Positions 1-8,962 are shown, counted from the stretch's first letter. The stretch is 64,000 nucleotides of DNA from JAFDYH01 sp049840875 (GCA_049840875.1 JASGJE010000018.1:1-64000), one strand, 5' to 3'. Notes: generated by a model from the sequence alone, not told the origin. A program made the numbers and translations.

Positions 1-483
1 CGCATCAGTAGGCGCCACTTTATCTATCGTTTCTTTGATGCGTTCAATCGGCGATGATCCGCCAATCATCTCTTGTACTTTGCTCACTTTCCGTTTCAGC
101 ACTTTCGTTTCGGTAACAAGAGTGCTTTTATCCATCGCATTGCGTATAGTAATCAGCAACCGGTTCAGGTCTGGCGGCTTGGAAATAAAATCATAAGCGC
201 CTCTCTTTACCGCTTCTACAGCCGTTTCTATATTTCCGTGTCCCGAGATCATTATGATGGGAACATCGCTATTCGATTCAGTCGCTTTTTGTAAAAACTC
301 GATACCATCTACTTTGGGCATCTTTATATCGCAAAGCACTACATCATAATTGCGGTCTTTGAATTTTTTTAAACCTTCTTCTCCATCCGAAGCTTCATCG
401 ATCTTGTATCCTTCAAAAGATAGTATCTCACCAAGGGTTTTTCGTATCGCCTTTTCATCATCAATGATCAGTATATCTGCCAT
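1..483 (-). CDS. NtrC-family sigma-54-dependent response regulator (N-terminal part)
   Basis: The gene runs off the left edge of the window, so only its first 161 codons are visible. Residues 1-120 form a CheY-like receiver domain with acidic residues D8/D9, phospho-acceptor D52 (in VVLCDIKMP), S80 and the conserved K102. The sequence GGSSPIERI near residue 144 is the usual opening of a sigma-54 activator AAA+ domain. The protein is therefore probably a phosphorylation-controlled activator of RpoN promoters, normally paired with a histidine kinase. The ATG at 483 directly precedes ADILIIDDE, the typical start. The C-terminal Fis-like HTH is not visible, so this class is inferred from the AAA+ opening alone. 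Confidence 0.9.
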   Translation of the reverse strand, partial: MADILIIDDEKAIRKTLGEILSFEGYKIDEASDGEEGLKKFKDRNYDVVLCDIKMPKVDGIEFLQKATESNSDVPIIMISGHGNIETAVEAVKRGAYDFISKPPDLNRLLITIRNAMDKSTLVTETKVLKRKVSKVQEMIGGSSPIERIKETIDKVAPTDA

Positions 484-645
484 CCGGTAAAAATTTTGAG
501 CGGTAAAAATAGTTGAAAAGAAGGAGAGAAAGTCGGAAGTCAGTAAGTCCGCGAGTCAGACGGGAATGTTCATCGCTTAAGAAGCTTCTCAAATCCTGAA
601 GATTTTCATTCGGACTTCCGGACTCCGGTCTTCCAGACTTCTTTT

Positions 646-708
646 AAAAAAAATAGAGGCCAGATAGAAATCCAGCCTCGTTGTAAAATCCAATATCCTA
701 TGAAAAAC
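646..708 (-). ncRNA. Candidate small RNA ending in a terminator-like hairpin
   Basis: On the minus strand a CATCTTTG box (721-714), one base from the Bacteroidota -7 consensus TAnnTTTG, precedes about 60 bases that end in a hairpin (GAGGC 679-675 pairing with GCCTC 660-656, extended by G-T pairs) and an eight-T run (653-646). The stretch is non-coding and lies after the pdhB terminator, so it would be a separate transcript. No -33 TTTG is visible at the right distance. The RNA is inferred from layout only. Confidence 0.3.
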
Positions 709-799
709 CATTACAAAGATGCAATAGAAAGCCAATCCGATGCACGATGCGCAGAAAATGCGGTAAAAAAGGGTAATTGTACGTAACGATTTTATTACT

Positions 800-830
800 A
801 AAAAAAAACCGGCTACAATTTGCAGCCGGC
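800..830 (-). terminator. Intrinsic terminator of pdhB
   Basis: Reading the minus strand, a six-base-pair GC-rich stem (CCGGCT 829-824 with AGCCGG 814-809) and a nine-base loop are followed by nine Ts (808-800). It lies 28 bases past the pdhB stop codon, in the right orientation. Confidence 0.85.
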
Positions 831-857
831 TCGATATCCTTTAGTACTAACGTGTTT

Positions 858-1847
858 CTATTTCTGTAAATACATCACTTCTTTTACCAGCTTCACAGTT
901 CTTGGAACGTCTGGCAATGCTGCTGCAACAAGGTTTGGTGCATAGTGCAATGGTGCATCTGCAGCAGTTATCCGACGTATAGGAGCATCGAGGTAATCAA
1001 AACCTTCCTTTTGTATGCGATAAGCAATTTCAGAAGCTACAGAGCACATGGGCCATTGCTCATCGATAATTACAAGGCGATTTGTTTTCTTAACGCTTTC
1101 CAATATCGTCATCCAATCCAATGGGCGTATAGTGCGCAAATCGATCACTTCAGCATTGATATTTTCTTTCTCCAACTCAGTCGCAGCACCAAGAGCTACT
1201 TTCATCATTTTATTATAAGAAACGATGGTTACATCAGTTCCCTGCTTCTTTACATCCGCCTTACCAAGCTCGATATAATATTCTTCTTCCGGCACTTCAC
1301 TTTTATCTCCATACATCTGCTCGCTTTCCATAAACATTACCGGATCTTCTTCATAACGGATTGCCTGCTTCAGCAAACCTTTTGCATCATAGCCATTGCT
1401 TGGCGATACAACTTTAATTCCAGGTATGTTGGCATAATAACTTTCAAATGCGGTAGAGTGTTGCGCACCCAATTGTCCGGCCGAGCCATTTGGGCCACGG
1501 AACACGATCGGGCAGCTAACCTGGCCGCCACTCATCGCCAGCATTTTTGATGCTGTGTTCAGTATCTGGTCCATCGCCAGTACAGCGAAGTTCCAAGTCA
1601 TGAATTCAACAACAGGGCGAAGTCCTTTCTGTGCTGCACCCACGCCGATTGCAGCAAAACCCAATTCTGAAATGGGTGTATCGATTACTCTTTTAGGGCC
1701 AAATTCTGCCAACATACCCTGGCTCACTTTGTAAGCGCCATTGTATTCGGCTACTTCTTCTCCCATTAAGAAAACTCTGCCATCCCTCCTCATTTCATCA
1801 TTCAGTGCTTCTCTCAGCGCTTCGCGAAAAGCTATTGATCTTGCCAT
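858..1847 (-). CDS. pdhB: Pyruvate dehydrogenase E1 component, beta subunit
   Basis: The 329-residue product matches the usual length of the E1-beta chain. E1-alpha and E1-beta together decarboxylate pyruvate with thiamine diphosphate and pass the acetyl group to E2 of the cytoplasmic pyruvate dehydrogenase complex. Visible family signatures are MGEEVAEYNGAYKVSQGM near the N-terminus, DTPISELGFAAIGVGAA, FRGPNGSAGQLGAQHS, and the C-terminal transketolase-like domain beginning near VTIVSYNKMM and containing DLRTIRPLD. The ATG at 1847 gives the standard MARSIAFREAL start. The alpha subunit is not adjacent, so the complex is encoded at separate loci. A sigma-ABfr-type promoter lies upstream and an intrinsic terminator downstream, so it is probably transcribed alone. 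A branched-chain E1-beta is a less likely alternative. Confidence 0.93.
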   Translation of the reverse strand: MARSIAFREALREALNDEMRRDGRVFLMGEEVAEYNGAYKVSQGMLAEFGPKRVIDTPISELGFAAIGVGAAQKGLRPVVEFMTWNFAVLAMDQILNTASKMLAMSGGQVSCPIVFRGPNGSAGQLGAQHSTAFESYYANIPGIKVVSPSNGYDAKGLLKQAIRYEEDPVMFMESEQMYGDKSEVPEEEYYIELGKADVKKQGTDVTIVSYNKMMKVALGAATELEKENINAEVIDLRTIRPLDWMTILESVKKTNRLVIIDEQWPMCSVASEIAYRIQKEGFDYLDAPIRRITAADAPLHYAPNLVAAALPDVPRTVKLVKEVMYLQK

Positions 1848-1884
1848 GTATTTCCTGTTTTAAATCCGGTATTTATCGGAGGCG

Positions 1885-1916
1885 CAAAAATATCGCAAGG
1901 CCATCAGAACCCCAAA
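1885..1916 (-). promoter_or_regulatory. Bacteroidota-type promoter for pdhB
   Basis: On the minus strand TTTG (1916-1913) and TATTTTTG (1892-1885) are separated by 20 bases, an exact match to the primary sigma consensus TTTG-N19-21-TAnnTTTG known from Bacteroides. The predicted transcript start near 1879 gives a leader of about 30 bases to the pdhB ATG. Confidence 0.6.
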
Positions 1917-1965
1917 TGTAGTTTATGTGAATGTCCGGGATCGCCCAACACCTTAATTTTGATAC

Positions 1966-2418
1966 ATGAAAGAAACTATCGACGAATTAGAAACCATTCT
2001 CAAAAAATATTTGCCATTACTGGAAAAAATTGAAGAACCTGCATGGAGAGCCAAACCTTTTGCAGGTAAATGGAGCAAGATTGAAGAGCTGGGACACCTG
2101 GTTGATTCTGCACAAAGCAATATCCGCAGATTCGTGGTTGGTCAATACGAAGAGCAGCCGTTTATTGTGTATCAGCAAGACAAATGGGTTGCTATCAGCA
2201 ACTATCAGAATTATGCCATAGCGGATTTGCTTAGTCTGTGGTGGCTGATCAATAAACATATCTGTGTGATTCTGAAAAACACAACTGTTGCCGCAGCATC
2301 AAGAAATGTTTTAACGCAGGCTGTGCATTCCATCGCATGGCTGGCTGCTGACTACAACAAACATCTGTTACATCATCTGCATCATATATTAGAACTGGAG
2401 CCTGTAGCTTATCCTTAG
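1966..2418 (+). CDS. DinB-family protein
   Basis: This cytoplasmic protein of 150 residues has the four-helix DinB/YfiT architecture. GKWSKIEELGHLVDSAQSNI near residue 35 carries the first metal-binding histidine, and the C-terminal helix WLAADYNKHLLHHLHHI carries the others. DinB-like proteins include divalent-metal-dependent thiol transferases, but many have no assigned substrate and none can be assigned here. A TAATTTTG -7 box (1954-1961) ends four bases before the ATG, so the message may be essentially leaderless. Confidence 0.85.
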   Translation: MKETIDELETILKKYLPLLEKIEEPAWRAKPFAGKWSKIEELGHLVDSAQSNIRRFVVGQYEEQPFIVYQQDKWVAISNYQNYAIADLLSLWWLINKHICVILKNTTVAAASRNVLTQAVHSIAWLAADYNKHLLHHLHHILELEPVAYP

Positions 2419-2476
2419 CTGAAGATATCAGCGTACAATGAACCAACTTTATGTAGGTTGTTTATAACACATAAAT

Positions 2477-3484
2477 TTGCAGAAAGCATTTTACTTGCAA
2501 TCAGCATCAACTCACTTCACAATTGTAATCATTGGGGCCGGACCTATCGGCCTCGCCTGTGCGCTGGAAGCACAGGCCGCAGGAATAGATTATGTAATTC
2601 TTGAAAAAGGTACGCTTGTCAATTCTCTGTATAATTATCCTGTGAACATGACTTTCTTCTCCACTTCAGAAAGGCTGGAGATCGGCGGCGTTCCTTTTGT
2701 TTCAAATAATGCTAAACCAACGAGAGCAGAAGCACTGGAATATTACAGGCGTGTTGCCGTTTCAAATCATCTGAACATTCACCTTTATGAAGAAGTCGTT
2801 TCAGTAAAAAAGGAAAATGCCTTTTTAATAAAAACCTCCAGGACTAACTATACTGCAAATCATATCATCATTGCGACAGGTTTTTATGATATCCCTTATC
2901 TTCTGAATGTGCCCGGTGAGGATTTACCCAAAGTAACCCACTATTATAAAGAACCGCATTCGTACGCAATGCAAAAGGTGATTGTAGTCGGCGCCCAAAA
3001 CTCAGCGGTGGACGCAGCACTGGAAACATGGCGTAAAGGCGCTGAAGTGACAATGGTGATCCGCAAAGATGAAATCGGTGCAAGGGTGAAGTATTGGGTA
3101 AGACCAGATATTGTAAACCGGATACAGGAGGGATCGATCAAGGCATACTACAATTCCACGATTGAAGCGATCCGCGAACATGAAGTTGACATCCATACAC
3201 CCGATGGAATCATTACGGTGGAAAATGATTGGGTAATAGCGCTGACGGGTTACCAGCCAAATCTTAAATTCCTGAAAGAACTTGGTATACAGTTAAGCGA
3301 CGACGAGATACTTAAACCAGTTTACAGCGAAGAAACCCACGAAACAAATATTCTCAACGTTTATCTCGCTGGCGTTATCTGCGGCGGCATGAATACGCAC
3401 CGGCTATTTATTGAAAATTCGAGAGAGCATGCCATTCACATCATTCAGAAAATAAAAAGAGATATTACTTCTAACGGCAAATAA
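2477..3484 (+). CDS. ypdA: YpdA-type FAD/NAD(P)-dependent (bacillithiol) disulfide reductase
   Basis: The protein of about 335 residues belongs to the YpdA/thioredoxin-reductase-like flavoproteins. It has an N-terminal FAD-binding motif VIIGAGPIGLACALEA, a central NADPH-binding motif VVGAQNSAVDAALE, and the C-terminal FAD-contact segment LAGVICGGMNTHRLFIENSR. No CxxC redox pair is present, as expected for YpdA. In Firmicutes YpdA reduces bacillithiol disulfide, and many Bacteroidota also make bacillithiol. There is no in-frame ATG before the FAD motif. The TTG at 2477 overlaps a TAAATTTG -7 box (2472-2479), so transcription probably starts near 2485 and the true start may be the TTG at 2495. 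The family call is firm; the start is not. Confidence 0.87.
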   Translation: MQKAFYLQSASTHFTIVIIGAGPIGLACALEAQAAGIDYVILEKGTLVNSLYNYPVNMTFFSTSERLEIGGVPFVSNNAKPTRAEALEYYRRVAVSNHLNIHLYEEVVSVKKENAFLIKTSRTNYTANHIIIATGFYDIPYLLNVPGEDLPKVTHYYKEPHSYAMQKVIVVGAQNSAVDAALETWRKGAEVTMVIRKDEIGARVKYWVRPDIVNRIQEGSIKAYYNSTIEAIREHEVDIHTPDGIITVENDWVIALTGYQPNLKFLKELGIQLSDDEILKPVYSEETHETNILNVYLAGVICGGMNTHRLFIENSREHAIHIIQKIKRDITSNGK

Positions 3485-3628
3485 CGAACGATTTTTTGCA
3501 AACCTCTAGTAGATTACACTTATTCACATTGTCGGAATAACTTTTTGCCACCGCAGCAATCGCATTGTCATATCTTTTCGTAACGTAATATGTTAGAGCT
3601 GCCCCTGCTCTACAAAAAACAATAACGC

Positions 3629-4735
3629 ATGAAACGACTTTGGTTATGCTGCGCTGGAATAGTAGTGGCAAATTTTCTGTATGCACAGATTGACGGGCCT
3701 TTCAACGGAACTGTTTTTACAACCGGAACTCTCACTGGCTCCTCTTCCTCCTGGACAAATGCTGGAAATGTAGCAGCCTCCGACAATACCTATGCTAATT
3801 TTCCAAATCTGCCAAATACTGTCGGCGCTCATACTGATTTTTTGATTGTTACGGGCTTTGGTTTCAATCTTCCTGTGGGAGCAACAATAAATGGTATTGT
3901 GGTAGAAATAGAACGGTCGGATGTCAATTTCAGAACGTCAGATTATGCTATTGATATTGTAAAAGGCGGCGTAGTAAGCACGACCAACCGTGCCAGTAAC
4001 GCCGCTTATTCTTTTAGTGATTCTTATCAAAGTTTTGGTGCGCCCGGTGATTTTTGGGGCGAAACCTGGACATACAGCGATATCAATGATCCAGGGTTTG
4101 GCATTGCAATAGCTGCGCAACGAAATTCCACCGGCGGTACCACAGGTGGTAAGATAGATAATGTCCGTATTACCGTGTTTTACGATTTTATTCTTACCCC
4201 ATTGCGTTTGATTTCTTTCACAGGCAGCAAAAAAAACAATGCTGTGCAACTGGCATGGACAACCGAGGTGGAAACCGATATGGACCGCTACGAAATACAA
4301 CGCTCGGCAGATGGCCTGCATTATACAACTATCGGAACAGTAAAAAGCCTGAATGAAATGGCGCGGACAACCTACAATTTTACCGATCAGCAACCACTGA
4401 ACGGTATTTCATACTATCGATTGAGAATGGTGGGGTATGCTCAGAATGATATTGGATTTTCACGGATCATTACAATCGGAAATGTGAATGGCGATGAATT
4501 AAATCTTTTTCCAAACCCACTCCGTTACGGTGATAATTTATCAATCAGCAACTCTTCGGCAGAACAACTCAACATTCAGTTTTACAATATAAGCGGTCAA
4601 CAATTGGGTACTATCATTACCAACTCGACTACAGTGAATACTTCTACAATCGCTTTGTCGAAAGGTATACTGCTATACCGCATAGCAGATAAAAATCTGA
4701 AACTGATAAAAACCGGAAAATTAATTGTGCAGTGA
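3629..4735 (+). CDS. Secreted protein with type IX secretion (type A) sorting domain
   Basis: A Sec signal peptide (MKRLWLCCAGIVVANFLYAQ) starts this 368-residue protein. Residues about 20-185 form a beta-rich Gly/Asn/Thr-rich domain of unknown function. Next comes a fibronectin-III-like linker typical of T9SS cargo (TPLRLISFTGSKKNNAVQL through SYYRLRMVG). The C-terminal 80 residues match a type A sorting domain: LNLFPNPL, then a strand with FYNISGQQLG, ending in KTGKLIVQ. Such proteins cross the outer membrane through the gliding-associated type IX system and are released or surface-attached. Its ligand or activity cannot be read from the sequence. It appears monocistronic. Confidence 0.87.
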   Translation: MKRLWLCCAGIVVANFLYAQIDGPFNGTVFTTGTLTGSSSSWTNAGNVAASDNTYANFPNLPNTVGAHTDFLIVTGFGFNLPVGATINGIVVEIERSDVNFRTSDYAIDIVKGGVVSTTNRASNAAYSFSDSYQSFGAPGDFWGETWTYSDINDPGFGIAIAAQRNSTGGTTGGKIDNVRITVFYDFILTPLRLISFTGSKKNNAVQLAWTTEVETDMDRYEIQRSADGLHYTTIGTVKSLNEMARTTYNFTDQQPLNGISYYRLRMVGYAQNDIGFSRIITIGNVNGDELNLFPNPLRYGDNLSISNSSAEQLNIQFYNISGQQLGTIITNSTTVNTSTIALSKGILLYRIADKNLKLIKTGKLIVQ

Positions 4736-4755
4736 AAAAAGCTGTTCCTCCAAAA

Positions 4756-5274
4756 TCAGAGATGCTTCATCATCAGTAAATCTGTTTGCACATCTTTTCC
4801 TAAAATAAAATCATGCTTGCCAAATTTCTCAAATCCCCATTTGCTATAAAACCGGATAGCACGTTCATTACGTTCCCAAACGCCTAACCAGATTATTTTT
4901 CTATCCAGCGCAGTTGCTGTGTCCATACATTGCTGAATCAATGCAGGCCCAACTCCTTTTCCTATTGCAGATTTAACGGCATAAATGCGGGCGATCTCAA
5001 TAGAAGAAAGTTTATCAAATTCAGCAAAACGTTCACCATCACGCATCCGAACATATCCGACAGGCGCTTCATCAACATAGGCTATAAAGAAAATACCGTC
5101 TTCGTCATGCACTTCCTTCATAAGTTTTGCTACACTAAATTGCTCCTCCATAAACTTATCCATGTCCTCTTTTGTATTTGAATCAGCAAAAGAATCGTAA
5201 AATGTTTGCCGGCTCATTTCTGCAATCAATGCTGCATCTTGAGATCTGGCCTTTTTGATAATAACATTTCCCAT
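4756..5274 (-). CDS. GNAT-family N-acetyltransferase
   Basis: This 172-residue protein has the GNAT fold: an N-terminal strand-helix unit (VIIKKARSQDAALIAEMSRQ), a central strand pair (FFIAYVDEAPVGYVRMRD), the acetyl-CoA binding segment AIGKGVGPALIQQCMDTA, and a C-terminal ERNERAIRFYSKWGFEKFG motif. It should transfer an acetyl group from acetyl-CoA to an amine; the acceptor is unknown. A TTG lies two codons earlier, but the ATG at 5274 gives the usual short lead into the first strand. Confidence 0.9.
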   Translation of the reverse strand: MGNVIIKKARSQDAALIAEMSRQTFYDSFADSNTKEDMDKFMEEQFSVAKLMKEVHDEDGIFFIAYVDEAPVGYVRMRDGERFAEFDKLSSIEIARIYAVKSAIGKGVGPALIQQCMDTATALDRKIIWLGVWERNERAIRFYSKWGFEKFGKHDFILGKDVQTDLLMMKHL

Positions 5275-5298
5275 AGTCAATAATATGAATTCGCAAAC

Positions 5299-5327
5299 AA
5301 AAAACCTTCTGAAAAGATCAGAAGGTT
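5299..5327 (-). terminator. Intrinsic terminator of the barrel-protein gene
   Basis: A ten-base-pair stem (AACCTTCTGA/TCAGAAGGTT, 5327-5318 with 5312-5303) with a five-base loop runs into a T-rich tract on the minus strand. It lies just after the gene ending at 5357 and just before the GNAT gene, so those two are separate transcription units. Confidence 0.8.
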
Positions 5328-5356
5328 ACAAGCTATTTTAAAGTAATAGAATAGTT

Positions 5357-5956
5357 TTAGAAATTAAAGTAACAGTTTACTCCATAAACATCCGGCGCTT
5401 CTTTTCCCTGAACTTTCATATACGATAACCGCACTTCAATATTCTTTTGGTTGCTGCCAACCGCAAACCGTACACCCGCATTGCCGGATGGCCCGAATGC
5501 TGCTTTATATTTGTAGGAGACAGTTTCGCCATAATAAGGATCCGTAACCGTTGTTCCGTATTTTCCATATCGTAGTCCATAACCGCCACCGACAAAGAAA
5601 CCAATACGGCTTTCATTATCAGGCGTAGATCCAGCGCCAAAGTTGATATTAACTGTGGCAGGAGCTGCTACAAAGAATTGCAATGTATTTTCTTCAGTAC
5701 CGCCATAATAAGAATTGTACTCAACAGAATAATTACCGGAAAATCCAATATCAATCGGCAACCCGGCAGAAACTGAAAACCCATCCGTTTCAACAAAATT
5801 GATTCTCGGATTATAACTCAGGGAAGACGCAACAGTAAAATCTGATCCCGGATTCTTTAATCCAAAAACGCCTACACCTGCGCCGTGCATAAAACTCTGA
5901 CCAAAAGAAAAAGACACTAAAAAAAAGAACAAAACAGAAAACGCGACTCGTTTCAT
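5357..5956 (-). CDS. Small predicted outer-membrane beta-barrel protein
   Basis: The 199-residue product begins with a signal peptide (MKRVAFSVLFFFLVSFSFGQ). It then shows alternating hydrophobic strands rich in Gly, Tyr and Asn, such as FFVGGGYGLRYGKYG and NAGVRFAVGSNQKNIEVRLSY, and ends in the aromatic residue F (VNCYFNF), typical of BAM substrates. No enzymatic motif is visible. I place it in the outer membrane; function unknown. Confidence 0.75.
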   Translation of the reverse strand: MKRVAFSVLFFFLVSFSFGQSFMHGAGVGVFGLKNPGSDFTVASSLSYNPRINFVETDGFSVSAGLPIDIGFSGNYSVEYNSYYGGTEENTLQFFVAAPATVNINFGAGSTPDNESRIGFFVGGGYGLRYGKYGTTVTDPYYGETVSYKYKAAFGPSGNAGVRFAVGSNQKNIEVRLSYMKVQGKEAPDVYGVNCYFNF

Positions 5957-6135
5957 GTGTTAAGGTTTGAAGGTGGAATAATATGTGTTTGTGAACGGGT
6001 ACTACCCGTTCTGCATTCGCCGCTAAAATAGAATGGAAAATGAAAAAAACAAATTCAGCAGAAATGAATTTATACCTACTTATAAAATATTGACTAGCAT
6101 AATTAATATAGCTGAAGAAGTTGATTTGACTTGCA

Positions 6136-7341
6136 TTAAAAAACTTCACCAACATTTACAAACAATCCTCTCGAACCTTGTGTACCGAATCCATAATCAA
6201 TTGCAATGTTGGTATTTGATTTCTTATTAAGCTTAATACGAATACCTGCGCCAGCCCCTGGCTGTATAGATTGAAGATGATTGGAAGGAGCACCTGAAAA
6301 ACTTTCTGCATTACCAAAAATAACTGCGCCAAATAATCCATCGCGTGTAATCGTAAATCGATATTCGGATTCGAGATATAGCATGATGTTTCCGCGATAA
6401 CGCCCTTGTATAAACCCGCGGCCGGTATTATTAAAATTATCCCATGCCGTAGATGGAAGATCAAGGTATGGCGGTTTACCATCGGTAACCAACCAATTGT
6501 AACTCCAGAATCCCAATACGCTTCTGCCATTAGCCGCAAGTGGAAAAAATTTGCGGATATCGATTATCGCCGATTGCCAATTGGTATTACTTCCCAACCA
6601 TGTAAAATTGTTTCTCAAAACAACGTTTGCAGAAAGGCCCTGTGTCGGATTAATCGGATTCTTTCGTGAATCGTATAAAAAATTAAATGATAAGCCTGAT
6701 GAAACAGAATTTCTTGTTGCTCCGTATTTCGCATATTCCGACATCTCTCCTGTATTGACTCCCTGCTCTGAAATGTCCCAATGATAATCGAGATTATAAC
6801 CAACCCCTGCTGAAAAGTTGTTTGTAATCTTTCGGAGAATGTATTGATAAATGCGTACGTAATAATAATCCATTGGATCTTCATTTTCGAAACCGACATC
6901 ACTTCCCAGGCCGAAAGTGCTTTGTGGGTATTTCATAAACCGCCAGTCGCCAAGCAGATTCCATGTGTTTCCTTTCAACCATATATTCAACTGAACAGGT
7001 ATTGTAAACTGCCGGTTTTGCGTATAGTTTACATTCGCATTAATAACCGATAATTTTGACCCTGGCGTCGGACTTGTATAAAAAGCAACATTGCCCACGA
7101 GAATTGCCGCTAATCTTGTCTGTAACGTATAACCTGCCGCTGGTAAAATGGAAAGAACAGGTTTATCCCCCGGTCGGATGCTATCTGCTTTTTCCGAAGG
7201 TTTGTAACCAACCCATTTTCTCAAATAATCAACAATATCTTTTTGGGGGGCCTGTGTGGTATCTGCATTCTGCGCATGAGCAAAGACAGACAGCATAATA
7301 AAAAACAGATACAGCGCTATTTTCTTGTTGCTATTAGTCAA
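6136..7341 (-). CDS. BamA/TamA (Omp85)-family outer-membrane barrel without POTRA domains
   Basis: The 401-residue protein has a signal peptide (about residues 1-23, ending AHAQ), a short periplasmic lead of some 60 residues, and then a C-terminal bacterial surface antigen (D15) barrel with FLYDSRKNPINPTQGLSANV, the Omp85 signature region. The last strand ends GLFVNVGEVF with a terminal Phe. There is no room for POTRA domains, so it is a short Omp85-like barrel and not BamA itself. Such proteins are common in Bacteroidota and unassigned. No ATG precedes the signal peptide; translation seems to start at the TTG at 7341. Confidence 0.8.
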   Translation of the reverse strand: MTNSNKKIALYLFFIMLSVFAHAQNADTTQAPQKDIVDYLRKWVGYKPSEKADSIRPGDKPVLSILPAAGYTLQTRLAAILVGNVAFYTSPTPGSKLSVINANVNYTQNRQFTIPVQLNIWLKGNTWNLLGDWRFMKYPQSTFGLGSDVGFENEDPMDYYYVRIYQYILRKITNNFSAGVGYNLDYHWDISEQGVNTGEMSEYAKYGATRNSVSSGLSFNFLYDSRKNPINPTQGLSANVVLRNNFTWLGSNTNWQSAIIDIRKFFPLAANGRSVLGFWSYNWLVTDGKPPYLDLPSTAWDNFNNTGRGFIQGRYRGNIMLYLESEYRFTITRDGLFGAVIFGNAESFSGAPSNHLQSIQPGAGAGIRIKLNKKSNTNIAIDYGFGTQGSRGLFVNVGEVF

Positions 7342-7591
7342 ATGCTGAAAAAAATTTTACGCGATTAATCTTAATTGCATTTAAAATCTCTGAAACCAAA
7401 AAAGACAAATGGTTTAATGCGGTCTGAATGTATAGCAGGAAATCAAAAATATGGCTTTTGTTATTAAAGAAAGAATCAGGACGTTCAGGTTTTCCTAAAA
7501 TTTTCCTAAGAGATTTTATCAATTGCATGGTTGTCGAAAAATGGGCGTGTATCGGTTACTAAATCATTATTTATTTATAAACCAAAATTCC

Positions 7592-8770
7592 TTAAAGATT
7601 CTCAATCAGCATTGCGCTTGCTCCTCCTCCTCCATTACAAATGCCAGCCGCGCCATATTTGGCATTGTTTTGTTTCAATACATTGATCAATGTAACAATA
7701 ATTCTTGCACCGCTTGCACCCAGTGGATGACCGATCGAAACAGCGCCACCATTCACATTCACTTTTGCCGGATCCAGTTTCATCCGCTTTGTATTTTCAA
7801 TACCTACCACAGCAAATGCTTCATTCAATTCCCAATAGCTGATGTCTTCCATTTTCAAACCAGCTTTTGCGACAGCCTTTGGTACCGCAATCGACGGCGT
7901 TACGGTAAACCACTCCGGCGATTGTTCCGCATCGGCATATGAAACAATCTTTGCCAGCGGTTTAATTCCGAGTTCATTTACTTTTTCCTTACTCATCAAC
8001 AATAATGCCGCGGCTCCGTCATTCATTGTACTTGCATTGGCAGCAGTAACCGTTCCATCTTTTTGAAACGCCGGTTTGAGCTCCGGTATTTTATCAAACT
8101 TTACGTTGAAAGGTTCTTCATCTTTTGCAATCAACAACGGGTCACCTTTTCGCTGCGGTACAGAAACAGGCACAATTTCGTTTTCAAATTTTCCACCATT
8201 GCTTGCAGCCTGGCTTCGTTTATAACTTTCGATTGCAAATGCATCCTGGTCGCCACGACTGATGCCACATTCCTTTGCACAAAGCTCTGCAGCATTTCCC
8301 ATTGCTTTTCCATCGTATACATCTGTTAGTCCGTCTTTTGCCAACCCATCTGTCAATGTTGAATTACCATATTTATTTCCCCAGCGCATATTTTCTACAT
8401 AAAATGGAACATTGCTCATGCTTTCCATTCCGCCTGCAATAACAATATCGGCATCACCCAAGGCGATGCTTTGTGCAGCCTGTGAAATAGCTTTCATTCC
8501 ACTGGCGCAAACCTTATTTACCGTGGTGCAATTCACTTCATTTGGAAGGCCTGCAAATTTTGCCGCTTGTCTCGCCGGCGCTTGTCCCAGGTTCGCTTGT
8601 AGTACACAACCCATGAGCACATCCTGAACAAGTGAAGGTTTAATACCCGCTTTTTCCAACGCTCCTTTTATTGCAAAAGCGCCCAGTTGTGTAGCCGAAA
8701 AATCTTTTAATGATCCACCAAAACTGCCGATCGGAGTACGAACTGCCGAAACAATATATACTTCACGCAT
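7592..8770 (-). CDS. Acetyl-CoA C-acyltransferase (thiolase)
   Basis: This thiolase of 392 residues has the nucleophilic Cys88 in NKVCASGMKA, the substrate-loop motif ELNEAFAVV, the histidine motif GHPLGASGARI, and a C-terminal catalytic Cys in GICNGGGGASAM. It condenses two acetyl-CoA molecules or cleaves 3-ketoacyl-CoA in the cytoplasm. Substrate preference (AtoB-like or FadA-like) cannot be fixed from sequence alone. A TTG occurs four codons earlier, but MREVYIVSAVRTPIG from the ATG at 8770 is the normal start. A TATCTTTG -7 box lies at 8798-8791 on the minus strand. It stands alone, without other beta-oxidation genes. Confidence 0.93.
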   Translation of the reverse strand: MREVYIVSAVRTPIGSFGGSLKDFSATQLGAFAIKGALEKAGIKPSLVQDVLMGCVLQANLGQAPARQAAKFAGLPNEVNCTTVNKVCASGMKAISQAAQSIALGDADIVIAGGMESMSNVPFYVENMRWGNKYGNSTLTDGLAKDGLTDVYDGKAMGNAAELCAKECGISRGDQDAFAIESYKRSQAASNGGKFENEIVPVSVPQRKGDPLLIAKDEEPFNVKFDKIPELKPAFQKDGTVTAANASTMNDGAAALLLMSKEKVNELGIKPLAKIVSYADAEQSPEWFTVTPSIAVPKAVAKAGLKMEDISYWELNEAFAVVGIENTKRMKLDPAKVNVNGGAVSIGHPLGASGARIIVTLINVLKQNNAKYGAAGICNGGGGASAMLIENL

Positions 8771-8962
8771 AGAAAATTGCAATTAAGGCGCAAAGATAAC
8801 AATTGTTAGTATAGTAAACCGGCATCAGAATTGCTCAAAATAATGCAAGAGGTTATGAAATCATTATCACCTTCTGCCGGAATTTTTTTTCTGTACCTTT
8901 CTGTCCCCTCTGTTAGTATCCATTCGTCTTACAATTATAATTTCTAATCAAAACCATTTGTT

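Larger units (their letters stand above)
484..857. other. Intergenic region with terminator, sRNA candidate and GACTTCCGG inverted repeats
   Basis: This gap of 374 bases holds no convincing protein gene. From right to left it contains the pdhB terminator (800-830), a hairpin followed by a T-tract that could end a short minus-strand RNA (646-708), and diverged inverted copies of a GACTTCCGGACT-like word at 531-563 and 611-645. A 28-codon ATG frame on the plus strand (about 700-786) has no recognisable product. Confidence 0.6.

Noticed and set aside
945..1550. A 201-codon open frame antisense to pdhB
   Set aside because: It lies wholly inside a clear pdhB gene on the other strand and its Cys/Ser/Ile-rich sequence matches nothing.
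3592..3615. A small hairpin (TAGAGC/GCTCTA) between the ypdA and T9SS genes
   Set aside because: The stem is six base pairs and has no T-tract on the plus strand; too weak to call a terminator.
3938..4393. A 151-codon open frame antisense to the T9SS cargo gene
   Set aside because: It lies inside the T9SS gene, whose signal peptide and sorting domain are clear.
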